Shown: positions 1 to 5,229 of the stretch, in pieces
Position numbering within the stretch: position 1 is the stretch's first letter
How the letters are laid out: every line of letters starts with the position of its first letter
Source of the DNA: Candidatus Heimdallarchaeota archaeon
GTDB taxonomy: Archaea > Asgardarchaeota > Heimdallarchaeia > Heimdallarchaeales > Heimdallarchaeaceae
DNA length: 7,137 nucleotides
Assembly (NCBI GenBank): GCA_023135215.1
Contig: JAGLTP010000154.1
Span: 1 to 7,137 of the forward strand
Reading direction: 5' to 3'
Notes under the pieces: model-generated
The model's database searches: none
What the model saw: the letters and a program-made list of their open reading frames with translations, nothing else
Told to the model about the DNA's origin: nothing
Program-made: the position numbers and the translations under genes

Positions 1-149
1 AGCAGTATTGTTGCGAATCCATACATTAATGGTTGTCTCTGAAAAAACGACCAGAACCAACGACCTGCTGATTTGTATTTTCTAAGTACCTCTTGTTGAA
101 TTCCTGGATTATACTGTTTCTTTTCTTTCTCAATAGTTATTGTTGCCAT
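1..149 (-). CDS. N-terminal fragment of a probable ABC exporter (permease/ATP-binding fusion)
   Basis: The frame opens with ATG at 149 and stays open to the left edge, giving 49 codons with no stop, so only the N-terminus is visible. It has a charged, lysine-rich start (MATITIEKEKK), then a short amphipathic stretch rich in Trp and Phe (GRWFWSFFQRQP), then the beginning of a hydrophobic segment (LMYGFATILL) that could be the first membrane helix. This is the layout at the start of type-1 ABC exporters, where a cytosolic elbow helix precedes TM1. The ATG abuts the stop of the PadR-like regulator (TAAATG), and a Shine-Dalgarno AAGGAG lies inside the regulator gene at 159-164, so the two are translationally coupled. 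PadR regulators are often paired with ABC efflux pumps. The start is well supported. The ABC identity is inferred from context and the elbow-helix pattern, because no nucleotide-binding motif is in the window; another membrane protein is possible. Confidence 0.6.
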   Translation of the reverse strand, partial: MATITIEKEKKQYNPGIQQEVLRKYKSAGRWFWSFFQRQPLMYGFATIL

Positions 150-1112
150 TTATTCTAACTCCTTAAGCATTTTCTCAATTTCCTCTTTTCTTTCAAGCAA
201 TTTTGTTTTAAGAAATTCCTTAGCTAAATTTCTCTCTTCCTCTGTTTCAATTTTGTCTAGATGTTCTTTAATTAGATTGGGGTGTCTGATTAAGAAACGA
301 TAATTTGGTAAAGGTAAACCGAGTTCCATAAACATTCTTGCAAAAGGTCTTCCATGATGTTTGTCTCGATGATGCATAATTTCTTTCCTCATTTCAGGAG
401 GGATATCTTCTGCAAGTTTTCTAAAGACAGATCCAAAAGGATTGAAAATGATAGATTGCTTCTTTCCTTTCTGAACCATGAAATGTTTTTCCTCAACTCG
501 AAAAACAAAACCTGTTAAATCAACAAGAGAAATCAAAACTTTGGATAATGTTACCCTCCCTGCATCTGTTATTTCATAGATTTTCTTTATTCTGTCTCCA
601 TCTGAATCCTTTCTTACATATTTTATGAAACCATTTTTTTCTAAGGATTCTATAGTAGGATATATGCCACTTATATTGCTCCAAATAGTAGTAGATTTCT
701 TTATCTCATGAGCTGTATGTTCTAAATCCTCGATAACTTCACTGATGTAATCCACATCTTTACTAATAGTATCTTCATTTTCTCTTGTAAGCGAATTCTG
801 AATATGAGGATTATGTTTGAAAATAGGGCAGTTTTCTATATCAATGACAATAGAATTCTTTCTACTTTTATATTCCTCACTATCAGTATCAGCTATTGCA
901 CTTAGTTTCCTTAATTCATGAAGCACTTTAAGATGATTGTGAAGAAATTCAATCCCTTTTCTACGATTTTCAAAGAGAATGTCAGAAGCTTTTGAACGCA
1001 TCTCGTAGGCATGTGATCCTTCAGGAAAGCGTGCTAAATGAATTAATATTGCAATTTCACCAAGTTTTCTTGCAAGCTTCTCTTCATATTTACTAGTTAA
1101 ATCTTGATTCAT
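150..1112 (-). CDS. PadR-like winged-helix transcriptional regulator with a large insertion
   Basis: This 320-aa protein is much longer than a typical PadR regulator (about 100-180 aa). Residues 14-42 (KLGEIAILIHLARFPEGSHAYEM) match the first PadR helix and the 'HGYE' turn. Residues 143-188 contain the recognition helix and wing, with the signature IWSNISGIYPTIESLEKNGFI, a basic wing, then YEITDAGR. About 100 mostly helical residues (43-142, including NCPIFKHNP) separate the two halves. After the wing comes a region with an HHRDKHHGRP patch (247-256), then a highly charged helical tail (279-320) likely to be a coiled coil for dimerisation. It probably binds DNA as a dimer and represses its own operon, including the transporter that follows with zero spacing. 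The start ATG is preceded by GGTGA. The family call is confident; the ligand is unknown, and direct regulation is inferred from position and from the palindromes upstream. Confidence 0.82.
   Translation of the reverse strand: MNQDLTSKYEEKLARKLGEIAILIHLARFPEGSHAYEMRSKASDILFENRRKGIEFLHNHLKVLHELRKLSAIADTDSEEYKSRKNSIVIDIENCPIFKHNPHIQNSLTRENEDTISKDVDYISEVIEDLEHTAHEIKKSTTIWSNISGIYPTIESLEKNGFIKYVRKDSDGDRIKKIYEITDAGRVTLSKVLISLVDLTGFVFRVEEKHFMVQKGKKQSIIFNPFGSVFRKLAEDIPPEMRKEIMHHRDKHHGRPFARMFMELGLPLPNYRFLIRHPNLIKEHLDKIETEEERNLAKEFLKTKLLERKEEIEKMLKELE
159..164 (-). promoter_or_regulatory. Ribosome binding site for the downstream ABC-type gene, inside the regulator CDS
   Basis: The minus strand reads AAGGAG here, nine bases ahead of the ATG at 149. 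It is the most canonical Shine-Dalgarno sequence in the window. It lies within the last codons of the PadR-like gene, which fits translational coupling of the two genes and fixes the transporter start. Confidence 0.7.
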
Positions 1113-1122
1113 TTTTCTCTTT

Positions 1123-1129
1123 CACCAAA
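1123..1129 (-). promoter_or_regulatory. GGTG-type ribosome binding site of the PadR-like gene
   Basis: The minus strand reads TTTGGTG, continuing to GGTGA, about ten bases before the ATG at 1112. GGTGA can pair with the conserved archaeal 16S rRNA 3' end (ATCACCTCC). The same TTTGGTG string precedes two other genes in this window. Confidence 0.5.
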
Positions 1130-1155
1130 GATGAGTTAATAATCGATAATTTCAT

Positions 1156-1195
1156 AATATTATATTTTCTATAATATTCAGAAAAATGAATATTA
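1156..1195 (-). promoter_or_regulatory. Promoter with nested inverted repeats: TATA box plus candidate PadR operator
   Basis: Two perfect inverted repeats share a central arm. AATATTATA (1156-1164) pairs with TATAATATT (1170-1178) across a 5-base spacer. TAATATTC (1172-1179) pairs with GAATATTA (1188-1195) across an 8-base spacer. The block lies 44-83 bp upstream of the PadR-like start, where a TATA box driving a short leader should be, and the arms are themselves TATA-like. A dimer bound here would block TBP. Two-fold symmetric sites overlapping the promoter are usual for PadR autorepression. The repeats are seen directly; the operator role is inferred. AT-richness makes some dyad symmetry likely by chance, but two perfect, overlapping repeats are more than expected. 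Confidence 0.5.
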
Positions 1196-1244
1196 ATAAA
1201 TCTTACTATGTATAAAAAAATGGAATGTTTGACTTTATAAATCT

Positions 1245-1266
1245 AATAAAATGACAAAAAAAGGAA
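1245..1266 (-). terminator. T-rich archaeal terminator after the 264-aa gene
   Basis: Just past the TAA stop at 1273, the minus strand reads CCTTTTTTTGTCATTTTATT. A run of seven T followed by more T tracts is the form of archaeal intrinsic termination, which does not need a hairpin. A second T run of seven follows at about 1214-1220. The rest of 1196-1272 contains no gene. Confidence 0.5.
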
Positions 1267-1272
1267 TTAAGT

Positions 1273-2067
1273 TTATTCTGTATCAGGGACATACTCTTCT
1301 TCGGTTTTCGCAAGTTCAACTAATTCTTTGTAAGTTTTCTTTACGTCTTCCTCTTCTCCTATGAGTAAGAAATGAAGTGATCCTTCAGCTGTACCTACAC
1401 CACTAGATCCAATCTGAAAAACATTCACGTCTGGATAAAGTAATTCAAAAGCTTCAAATTCAGTGAAAACTTCTCCAGGAATTGGCATAATACCTATTGG
1501 AAGTCCCATGGTATATTCTTTGTCTATTGCTTTGTTGCCAAGAATTTGTGATAGTTCCCATACGCTGTCATCAATAGATCGAGACAAACTGATTGGTGTA
1601 ATAATGCTTATTCCTCTCGAAATAGCAATTGGAACAATTCCTCCAATTGTCCCACCTTCAGGATGAGCTAGATATACTCCAGCAATACCATCACTCCCTA
1701 AGGTATTTCCTCCTTTGAAAATCACATCTCCAGGTTCAAAAGATTGTAAAGCATCTTTGAAACTATCTACTTCTCTTTTTACACCTTTCTCGATAACAAC
1801 TTCTTTCAGTCTTTTCTCTCCTTTCAAGCTTCCAAATCTGTATAAATCCTTTTTATCTCCGGTCATTTGTCCTGCAACATAATGAGATTTATTGATAGGT
1901 TCTCCAAGTAATTCTTCTAAAACATAAGCTGTAGTAGAACCTCTTGAAACAAAGATTTTCCCATTTTTCAAAGCTTCTTGCACTTCTGGATGTTCTTTAA
2001 TTCCTCTTGCTATCAACCGTTTACATTCTGAATGTGTTAATACTACTAAGGCACGCATAGTTTTCAT
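1273..2067 (-). CDS. Conserved glycine-rich protein of unknown function (possible ISOCOT-like fold)
   Basis: This 264-aa soluble protein has no signal peptide or membrane segment. Its conserved-looking blocks, in order, are THSECKRLIARGI (11-23), SRGSTTAYVLEELLG (41-55), GDVIFKGGNTL (113-123), GGTIGG (138-143), RGISIITPISLSRSI (151-165), TEFEAFELL (202-210) and GSSGVGTAEGS (220-230). I recognise the pattern as that of uncharacterised conserved proteins in archaea and some anaerobic bacteria, but I know no assigned activity. The alternation of beta strands with Gly-rich turns, especially 'GDVIFKGGNTLGSDGIAG...GGTIGG', resembles sugar-phosphate-binding ISOCOT/LUD-type domains; this is a weak inference. 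ATG 2067 is used here; ATG 2058 (Met4) is an equally good start because neither has a strong ribosome site. The gene lies 56 bp downstream of the beta-rich gene on the same strand and has no obvious promoter of its own, so it may be co-transcribed. Confidence 0.75.
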   Translation of the reverse strand: MKTMRALVVLTHSECKRLIARGIKEHPEVQEALKNGKIFVSRGSTTAYVLEELLGEPINKSHYVAGQMTGDKKDLYRFGSLKGEKRLKEVVIEKGVKREVDSFKDALQSFEPGDVIFKGGNTLGSDGIAGVYLAHPEGGTIGGIVPIAISRGISIITPISLSRSIDDSVWELSQILGNKAIDKEYTMGLPIGIMPIPGEVFTEFEAFELLYPDVNVFQIGSSGVGTAEGSLHFLLIGEEEDVKKTYKELVELAKTEEEYVPDTE

Positions 2068-2106
2068 CTTGAAAGGAATAATAAAAGTGTTTTCCAGAAA
2101 AGAAGT

Positions 2107-2138
2107 GAGGAAAGAATACTCCTTTAGAAGTATTCCTC
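2107..2138 (-). terminator. Hairpin spanning the stop codon of the beta-rich gene
   Basis: GAATACT (2114-2120) and AGTATTC (2129-2135) form a perfect 7-bp stem around an 8-base loop that contains the TAA stop at 2124-2126. A GAGG/CTC extension beyond an AAA bulge could lengthen it. On the minus strand it is followed by a pyrimidine-rich run (CTTTCCTCACTTCTTTTC). It could be a terminator, partial attenuator or mRNA 3'-end structure before the 264-aa gene. Confidence 0.3.
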
Positions 2139-3134
2139 AAAATTTGTCTGAGTAAAAGGACGTATCGATTCAAGATCTTTAGTAAGAATATAAAGCGTGT
2201 TGAAAACAATTTTCTTTTTTGGTTTCACGGTTACATTTTTTGAATGACTGCCTACTGTAGCAAAGGAAAGATCAGGAGTATATGTACCAACACTTATATG
2301 TTTTTGATTTGAAAAGGCGACTATTCCAATAATGTGATCATTTCCTATATTTTTGTATGCAGCCCATTTTACGTGATAATCTTGATGTCTAAGAACATAA
2401 TTTTGAAAGTCACTAAGTTTGATGGTAGTAATCTTTTCTTTAATCTCAGTATAATACTCATCCTCAGGTTTCCCACTTGTTTTCAGTCGAGCATCGCTCG
2501 AGATAGAGAAGGTTCTTGGAGTTTCGGAGCTATTTTCAATGATTTGTTGATAAAGGATGAAAGGTGAATTAGGTAGAGTAAGATAATTATTAGTTATTTG
2601 TAAGCCTTTAAGTTTAGATGAATATTCTATTATATCTGATTTGAAAGATATACCTTTCCAATATCCTTTTTGTATTTTGGAACCCTCGAATTTTAATCTA
2701 TCATAATTGTACTCATCTCTATGTGGAGCAGAATAAATTTCACCTCCTAACCCACCATAAAATTCATTCCACCATAAAAATGGCTTAATCTCAGGGTAAA
2801 AGGTATGCAGGTAATTTCCACTGTTCTCGACTGAAAGATGAAAAACTTGACCTCTAAAAGATGAATCAGCTTTGAAACTGAGAAAACCATTATCAACTGT
2901 GTAGATTTTATTTTTTCTTGCTATTACTTCCTGAATAGAAATTTCTTTATTCTCATCAAAGCAACCAATTGCTATCGGATATTCATAACGTATTGATGGG
3001 GTCTTAAAGAGCAGTTTCCCTGAGTAAATTCTGTTAGTAAGTTTATCAAAGTCAAATTGAACTTCTAATTTACTGGCTTTGGTTTTATTAATTATATACT
3101 CCTCAGGAGTTATACTCACTCTTGGAAGATTCAA
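2124..3134 (-). CDS. Beta-rich protein of unknown function, probably lacking its true N-terminus
   Basis: The first ATG/GTG/TTG in the open frame is TTG at 3134, giving 336 aa, with GAGGG ten bases upstream. The frame stays open for 28 more codons, to a TGA at 3219-3221. Those codons read like continuing beta-sandwich sequence (IIIPKSKQDIILSINT, GFEGSIEL), so the annotated start probably clips the protein. Composition is strand-rich with many Tyr, Phe and Asn. A landmark at residues 116-130 is the aromatic, glycine-rich stretch KPFLWWNEFYGGLGG, followed by a 'GYWKGISFKSDI' segment. This recalls the C-terminal beta-sandwich or aldose-epimerase-like portion of larger archaeal proteins, some fused to an acetyltransferase domain, but I cannot assign an activity. 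No signal peptide is visible. It could be a 3' remnant of a longer gene or an intact gene with a rare start codon. Its stop lies in a hairpin. Confidence 0.62.
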   Translation of the reverse strand: MNLPRVSITPEEYIINKTKASKLEVQFDFDKLTNRIYSGKLLFKTPSIRYEYPIAIGCFDENKEISIQEVIARKNKIYTVDNGFLSFKADSSFRGQVFHLSVENSGNYLHTFYPEIKPFLWWNEFYGGLGGEIYSAPHRDEYNYDRLKFEGSKIQKGYWKGISFKSDIIEYSSKLKGLQITNNYLTLPNSPFILYQQIIENSSETPRTFSISSDARLKTSGKPEDEYYTEIKEKITTIKLSDFQNYVLRHQDYHVKWAAYKNIGNDHIIGIVAFSNQKHISVGTYTPDLSFATVGSHSKNVTVKPKKKIVFNTLYILTKDLESIRPFTQTNFEEYF

Positions 3135-3257
3135 TTCAATACTTCCCTCAAATCCTGTTTCCTTCTGAGTGTTAATTGAAAGAATTATATCTTGTTTTGA
3201 CTTAGGAATGATAATTCCTCATTTTTTTATTTTATTCATCATATTTTCTACAGCATA

Positions 3258-3269
3258 CTTTTTAATATG
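3258..3269. promoter_or_regulatory. TATA-like element, possibly shared by divergent genes
   Basis: The plus strand reads CTTTTTAATATG. It lies about 50 bp upstream of the longin-like ATG at 3314, so transcription would start near 3290 with a leader of about 24 nt. Read on the minus strand (CATATTAAAAAG), its expected start falls near 3237, exactly at the ATGATG before the beta-rich gene. The rest of 3135-3313 holds no complete gene apart from the upstream extension of the beta-rich frame. Confidence 0.5.
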
Positions 3270-3301
3270 AAAGGACAAACTATACATTCTGAGAGTACTG
3301 C

Positions 3302-3308
3302 TTTGGTG
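3302..3308 (+). promoter_or_regulatory. GGTG-type ribosome binding site of the longin-like gene
   Basis: TTTGGTG ends five bases before the ATG at 3314. GGTG can pair with the anti-Shine-Dalgarno CACC of archaeal 16S rRNA. This supports Met1 over Met21, which begins the conserved domain. Confidence 0.45.
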
Positions 3309-3313
3309 CTAAC

Positions 3314-3769
3314 ATGATCAAGAAAAAAACTAATGAAGAGATTATCAAGGAACTACCTAAGAAACCACCCCTAATGCGCTTTACCATAGTTGATTTAAGT
3401 GGTCTAACAGTATTCCATCGATCTTTTGTAAGTGAAGTTCTTGATGAGGTTCTTTTCTCTGGTTTTAGTGCTGCAATGATTGCATTTTCTAGGGAACTTG
3501 GGAGCAGATTATTTTCTATAAGAATGGAAGGGGTAAACTACTTCTTTCAAACCAAAGGAGATTTCATTTTTGTTGTAGGGATGTATACTAGAGTTCATGC
3601 AAATAGTGCCAAACGCTTCCTTCGTCTTATTGATGAACTCATTGCTTGGGATGAATTAGAAGGATATCTAAACAAAGCGATTTATTTTCAGACAGAGATT
3701 TTTCAAGAGAAAGCTGAACAGATTATTTTAGAATTTCAAATTAGATTTAAGCATCTAATTCGTACTTAA
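3314..3769 (+). CDS. Longin/roadblock-like small domain protein (Asgard type)
   Basis: This 151-aa protein is essentially one small alpha/beta domain. After a basic N-terminal tail (1-20), residues 21-37 (MRFTIVDLSGLTVFHRS) form a beta hairpin. A helix follows (FSGFSAAMIAFSRELG, 48-63), then three strands, RLFSIRMEG, VNYFFQTKG and DFIFVVGMYTR (65-93), then helices to the C-terminus. The 'visSGipvf-hrsf ... LFSGF-sAi-sFs-elg ... i-sI-fe ... fv-v' layout is typical of longin/roadblock-related proteins that are numerous in Asgard archaea. In eukaryotes these folds serve as GTPase partners and vesicle-trafficking subunits. A role as scaffold or regulator for a small Ras-like GTPase is therefore inferred; no GTPase gene is in the window. 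There is no membrane segment. It lies 76 bp upstream of pgk, which has its own TATA-like sequence. Fold confidence is good; the choice between longin and roadblock is uncertain. Confidence 0.7.
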   Translation: MIKKKTNEEIIKELPKKPPLMRFTIVDLSGLTVFHRSFVSEVLDEVLFSGFSAAMIAFSRELGSRLFSIRMEGVNYFFQTKGDFIFVVGMYTRVHANSAKRFLRLIDELIAWDELEGYLNKAIYFQTEIFQEKAEQIILEFQIRFKHLIRT

Positions 3770-3776
3770 TAGCTCA

Positions 3777-3790
3777 GTGAAAAAATTCAC
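3777..3790. promoter_or_regulatory. GTGAA-N4-TTCAC palindrome upstream of the pgk promoter
   Basis: GTGAA and TTCAC are perfect inverted arms around AAAA, seven bases upstream of the first TATA-like sequence of pgk and just after the longin-like stop. No T tract follows, so an operator is more likely than a terminator. A GTGA/TCAC dyad is a common form for archaeal regulators; this is only suggestive at this length. Confidence 0.3.
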
Positions 3791-3796
3791 AATAAG

Positions 3797-3823
3797 TTTT
3801 AAAGTCATTAATTATAAATTATA
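3797..3823 (+). promoter_or_regulatory. TATA-box region of pgk
   Basis: Two AT-rich TATA-like sequences occur, TTTTAAAG (3797-3804) and TTATAAATTATA (3812-3823). The first would place transcription start near 3827, giving a leader of about 19 nt before ATG 3846. The second would give a nearly leaderless mRNA, or a leader of about 50 nt if ATG 3891 is the start. Confidence 0.5.
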
Positions 3824-3831
3824 ACACAACA

Positions 3832-3838
3832 TTTGGTG
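3832..3838 (+). promoter_or_regulatory. GGTG-type ribosome binding site of pgk
   Basis: TTTGGTG ends seven bases before ATG 3846. It favours this start over the in-frame ATG at 3891, whose upstream AGAAAGAGAC is a poor ribosome site. Confidence 0.45.
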
Positions 3839-3845
3839 TCCTTGC

Positions 3846-5093
3846 ATGCTAATAACGGAGAAAAAATCCCTCAAAGTTCAAGAAAGAGACATGACTAATA
3901 TACTCAAATTTAAAGAGAAAAACGAAATTACTGATCTTAATGTTAGAAACAAAAGAGTACTTGTAAGAGTTGATTATAATCTACCTCTAGATTCTGATGG
4001 TAATATAGCTGATGATCGAAGAATCAGATATACTCTTCCTACAATTTACTATCTTTTAAATGAGAACTGCAAAATTATAATAATGTCCCATTGGGGAAGA
4101 CCTAAAGGGAAAATTGTTGATGAATTGAGACTTGATGCTGTAGCACGAAGATTAAGAGAATTGCTCCCATTATACAGAATTTACAAAGTAGATGAATGTG
4201 TAGGAAACGAAGTTAAATCTATGGCAAATAAGCTAAATCAACAACAAATATTATTACTAGAAAACACAAGATTCCATCCTGAGGAAAGAAAGAATGACGA
4301 CGAATTTGCTAGAGAGTTAGCAAATTATGCAGATGTGTTCATCAATGATGCTTTTGCAACTGCCCATAGAGAGCATGCAAGCACTTGTGGAGTAGCTAAA
4401 TTTGTTGATGAGAAAGCCATAGGTTTTCTTATGGCAAAAGAACTGAAATTTCTTTCTCACGCAATTGCTGAACCTGTGCGCCCAATGACAGCTATAATTG
4501 GGGGAGCTAAGATTGAGGATAAATTACCGGCTATTAGAAATCTGATAGGTTTAGCAGACAATATTCTTATTGGTGGATCAATTGCTTTCACTTTTCTTCT
4601 AGCTCAAGGGTATGAAGTTGGTATGTCTGATAAGGATTTAGCCTACATAGATACAGTGAAGGAATATATTCAACTAGCAAATGAAGCAGGAACAAAAATC
4701 TATCTTCCGTCAGATGTAGTTGTCACAGAAGATTTGAGAAGAATCATACCAGTTGAGGTTGTTTCAACTAAAGAAATAAGGAAAAGACAGATAGGAGCAG
4801 ATATTGGTCCAAAGACTATTAAAGAATATACTAAAGTTTTAGGAGAATCTAAAGAGGTTCTTTGGACAGGACCCATGGGGATATTCGAACAGAAGGAGTT
4901 CGAAAACGGGACAAGAGAGCTTGCTCAGTTTCTTGTTGTTAATAACATAACAACATTTGTAGGAGGAGGAGATTCAGCTGCCGCATTTGAGAAGTTTGAT
5001 TTTGAAAAAGATATAGCATTTGTTTCCACCGGTGGAGGAGCTTCACTTGCTGTTATGAAAGGGGAACTCTTACCAGCAATTGAATACTTGTAA
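3846..5093 (+). CDS. pgk: Phosphoglycerate kinase
   Basis: This cytosolic enzyme interconverts 1,3-bisphosphoglycerate + ADP and 3-phosphoglycerate + ATP in lower glycolysis and gluconeogenesis. All signature blocks are present in order over 415 aa. The N-lobe 3-phosphoglycerate site has RVDYNLPL (41-48), DDRRIRYTLPT (56-66), SHWGRPKG (81-88), LENTRFHPEE (138-147) and NDAFATAHREHAS (167-179). The C-lobe nucleotide site has GGAKIEDKL (219-227), LIGGSIAFTFL (241-251), DIGPKT (319-324), WTGPMGIFE (340-348), GGGDSAAAFEKF (373-384) and STGGGASL (394-401). Length is as expected for an archaeal enzyme and the gene looks intact. WTGPMG replaces the commoner WNGPMG, a tolerated change. Starting at 3846 adds about 15 residues before the usual N-terminus; ATG 3891 (Met16) is the alternative. 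It has its own TATA region, and neither neighbour is a glycolytic gene. Confidence 0.97.
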   Translation: MLITEKKSLKVQERDMTNILKFKEKNEITDLNVRNKRVLVRVDYNLPLDSDGNIADDRRIRYTLPTIYYLLNENCKIIIMSHWGRPKGKIVDELRLDAVARRLRELLPLYRIYKVDECVGNEVKSMANKLNQQQILLLENTRFHPEERKNDDEFARELANYADVFINDAFATAHREHASTCGVAKFVDEKAIGFLMAKELKFLSHAIAEPVRPMTAIIGGAKIEDKLPAIRNLIGLADNILIGGSIAFTFLLAQGYEVGMSDKDLAYIDTVKEYIQLANEAGTKIYLPSDVVVTEDLRRIIPVEVVSTKEIRKRQIGADIGPKTIKEYTKVLGESKEVLWTGPMGIFEQKEFENGTRELAQFLVVNNITTFVGGGDSAAAFEKFDFEKDIAFVSTGGGASLAVMKGELLPAIEYL

Positions 5094-5114
5094 AACAAGA
5101 AGATAAAATGTAAC

Positions 5115-5140
5115 TATATCTTATCATTTGTCTTTACTTT
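5115..5140 (+). terminator. T-rich stretch after pgk, possible terminator
   Basis: The plus strand reads a pyrimidine/T-rich run (TATCTTATCATTTGTCTTTACTTT) starting about 22 bases past the pgk stop, before the next promoter at 5171. It fits hairpin-independent archaeal termination, but its T tracts are short. An AAATGCATTT palindrome follows at 5142-5151. Confidence 0.3.
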
Positions 5141-5170
5141 CAAATGCATTTTACGAGGTTCTACGATAAC

Positions 5171-5180
5171 TTTAAATATT
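5171..5180 (+). promoter_or_regulatory. TATA box of the 251-aa gene
   Basis: TTTAAATATT, preceded by ACGATAAC as a possible BRE, is the best archaeal TATA match in the window. Its centre is 55 bp upstream of the ATG at 5230, predicting transcription start near 5200 and a leader of about 28 nt that carries the ribosome site. Confidence 0.65.
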
Positions 5181-5217
5181 TATTAGAGAACTCTTAGGGC
5201 TGGTTAACAAAATTTTA

Positions 5218-5222
5218 AGAGG
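5218..5222 (+). promoter_or_regulatory. Ribosome binding site of the 251-aa gene
   Basis: AGAGG lies seven bases upstream of ATG 5230, at good spacing, and fixes the start. Confidence 0.55.
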
Positions 5223-5229
5223 AAAGAAA

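Noticed and set aside
1463..1666. Plus-strand 67-codon open frame
   Set aside because: It lies wholly antisense to the conserved 264-aa gene, has no ribosome site or promoter, and its Ile/Pro-rich peptide is what the reverse complement of that gene would give.
2021..2209. Minus-strand 62-codon open frame bridging the two minus-strand genes
   Set aside because: It overlaps both real genes in another frame, lacks a ribosome site and shows no domain pattern.
2334..2567. Plus-strand 77-codon open frame
   Set aside because: Antisense to the beta-rich gene, with no start signals; the hydrophobic start is a by-product of AT-rich antisense.
3219..3221. Selenocysteine codon at the in-frame TGA before the beta-rich gene
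   Set aside because: The TGA follows only seven codons of lysine-rich sequence with no redox motif, and I see no SECIS-like structure nearby; truncation or a rare start is simpler.
5104..5153. TAAAATG...CATTTTA inverted repeat after pgk as a terminator hairpin
   Set aside because: The 36-base loop and AT-only stem make it weak; the T-rich run is a better terminator candidate.
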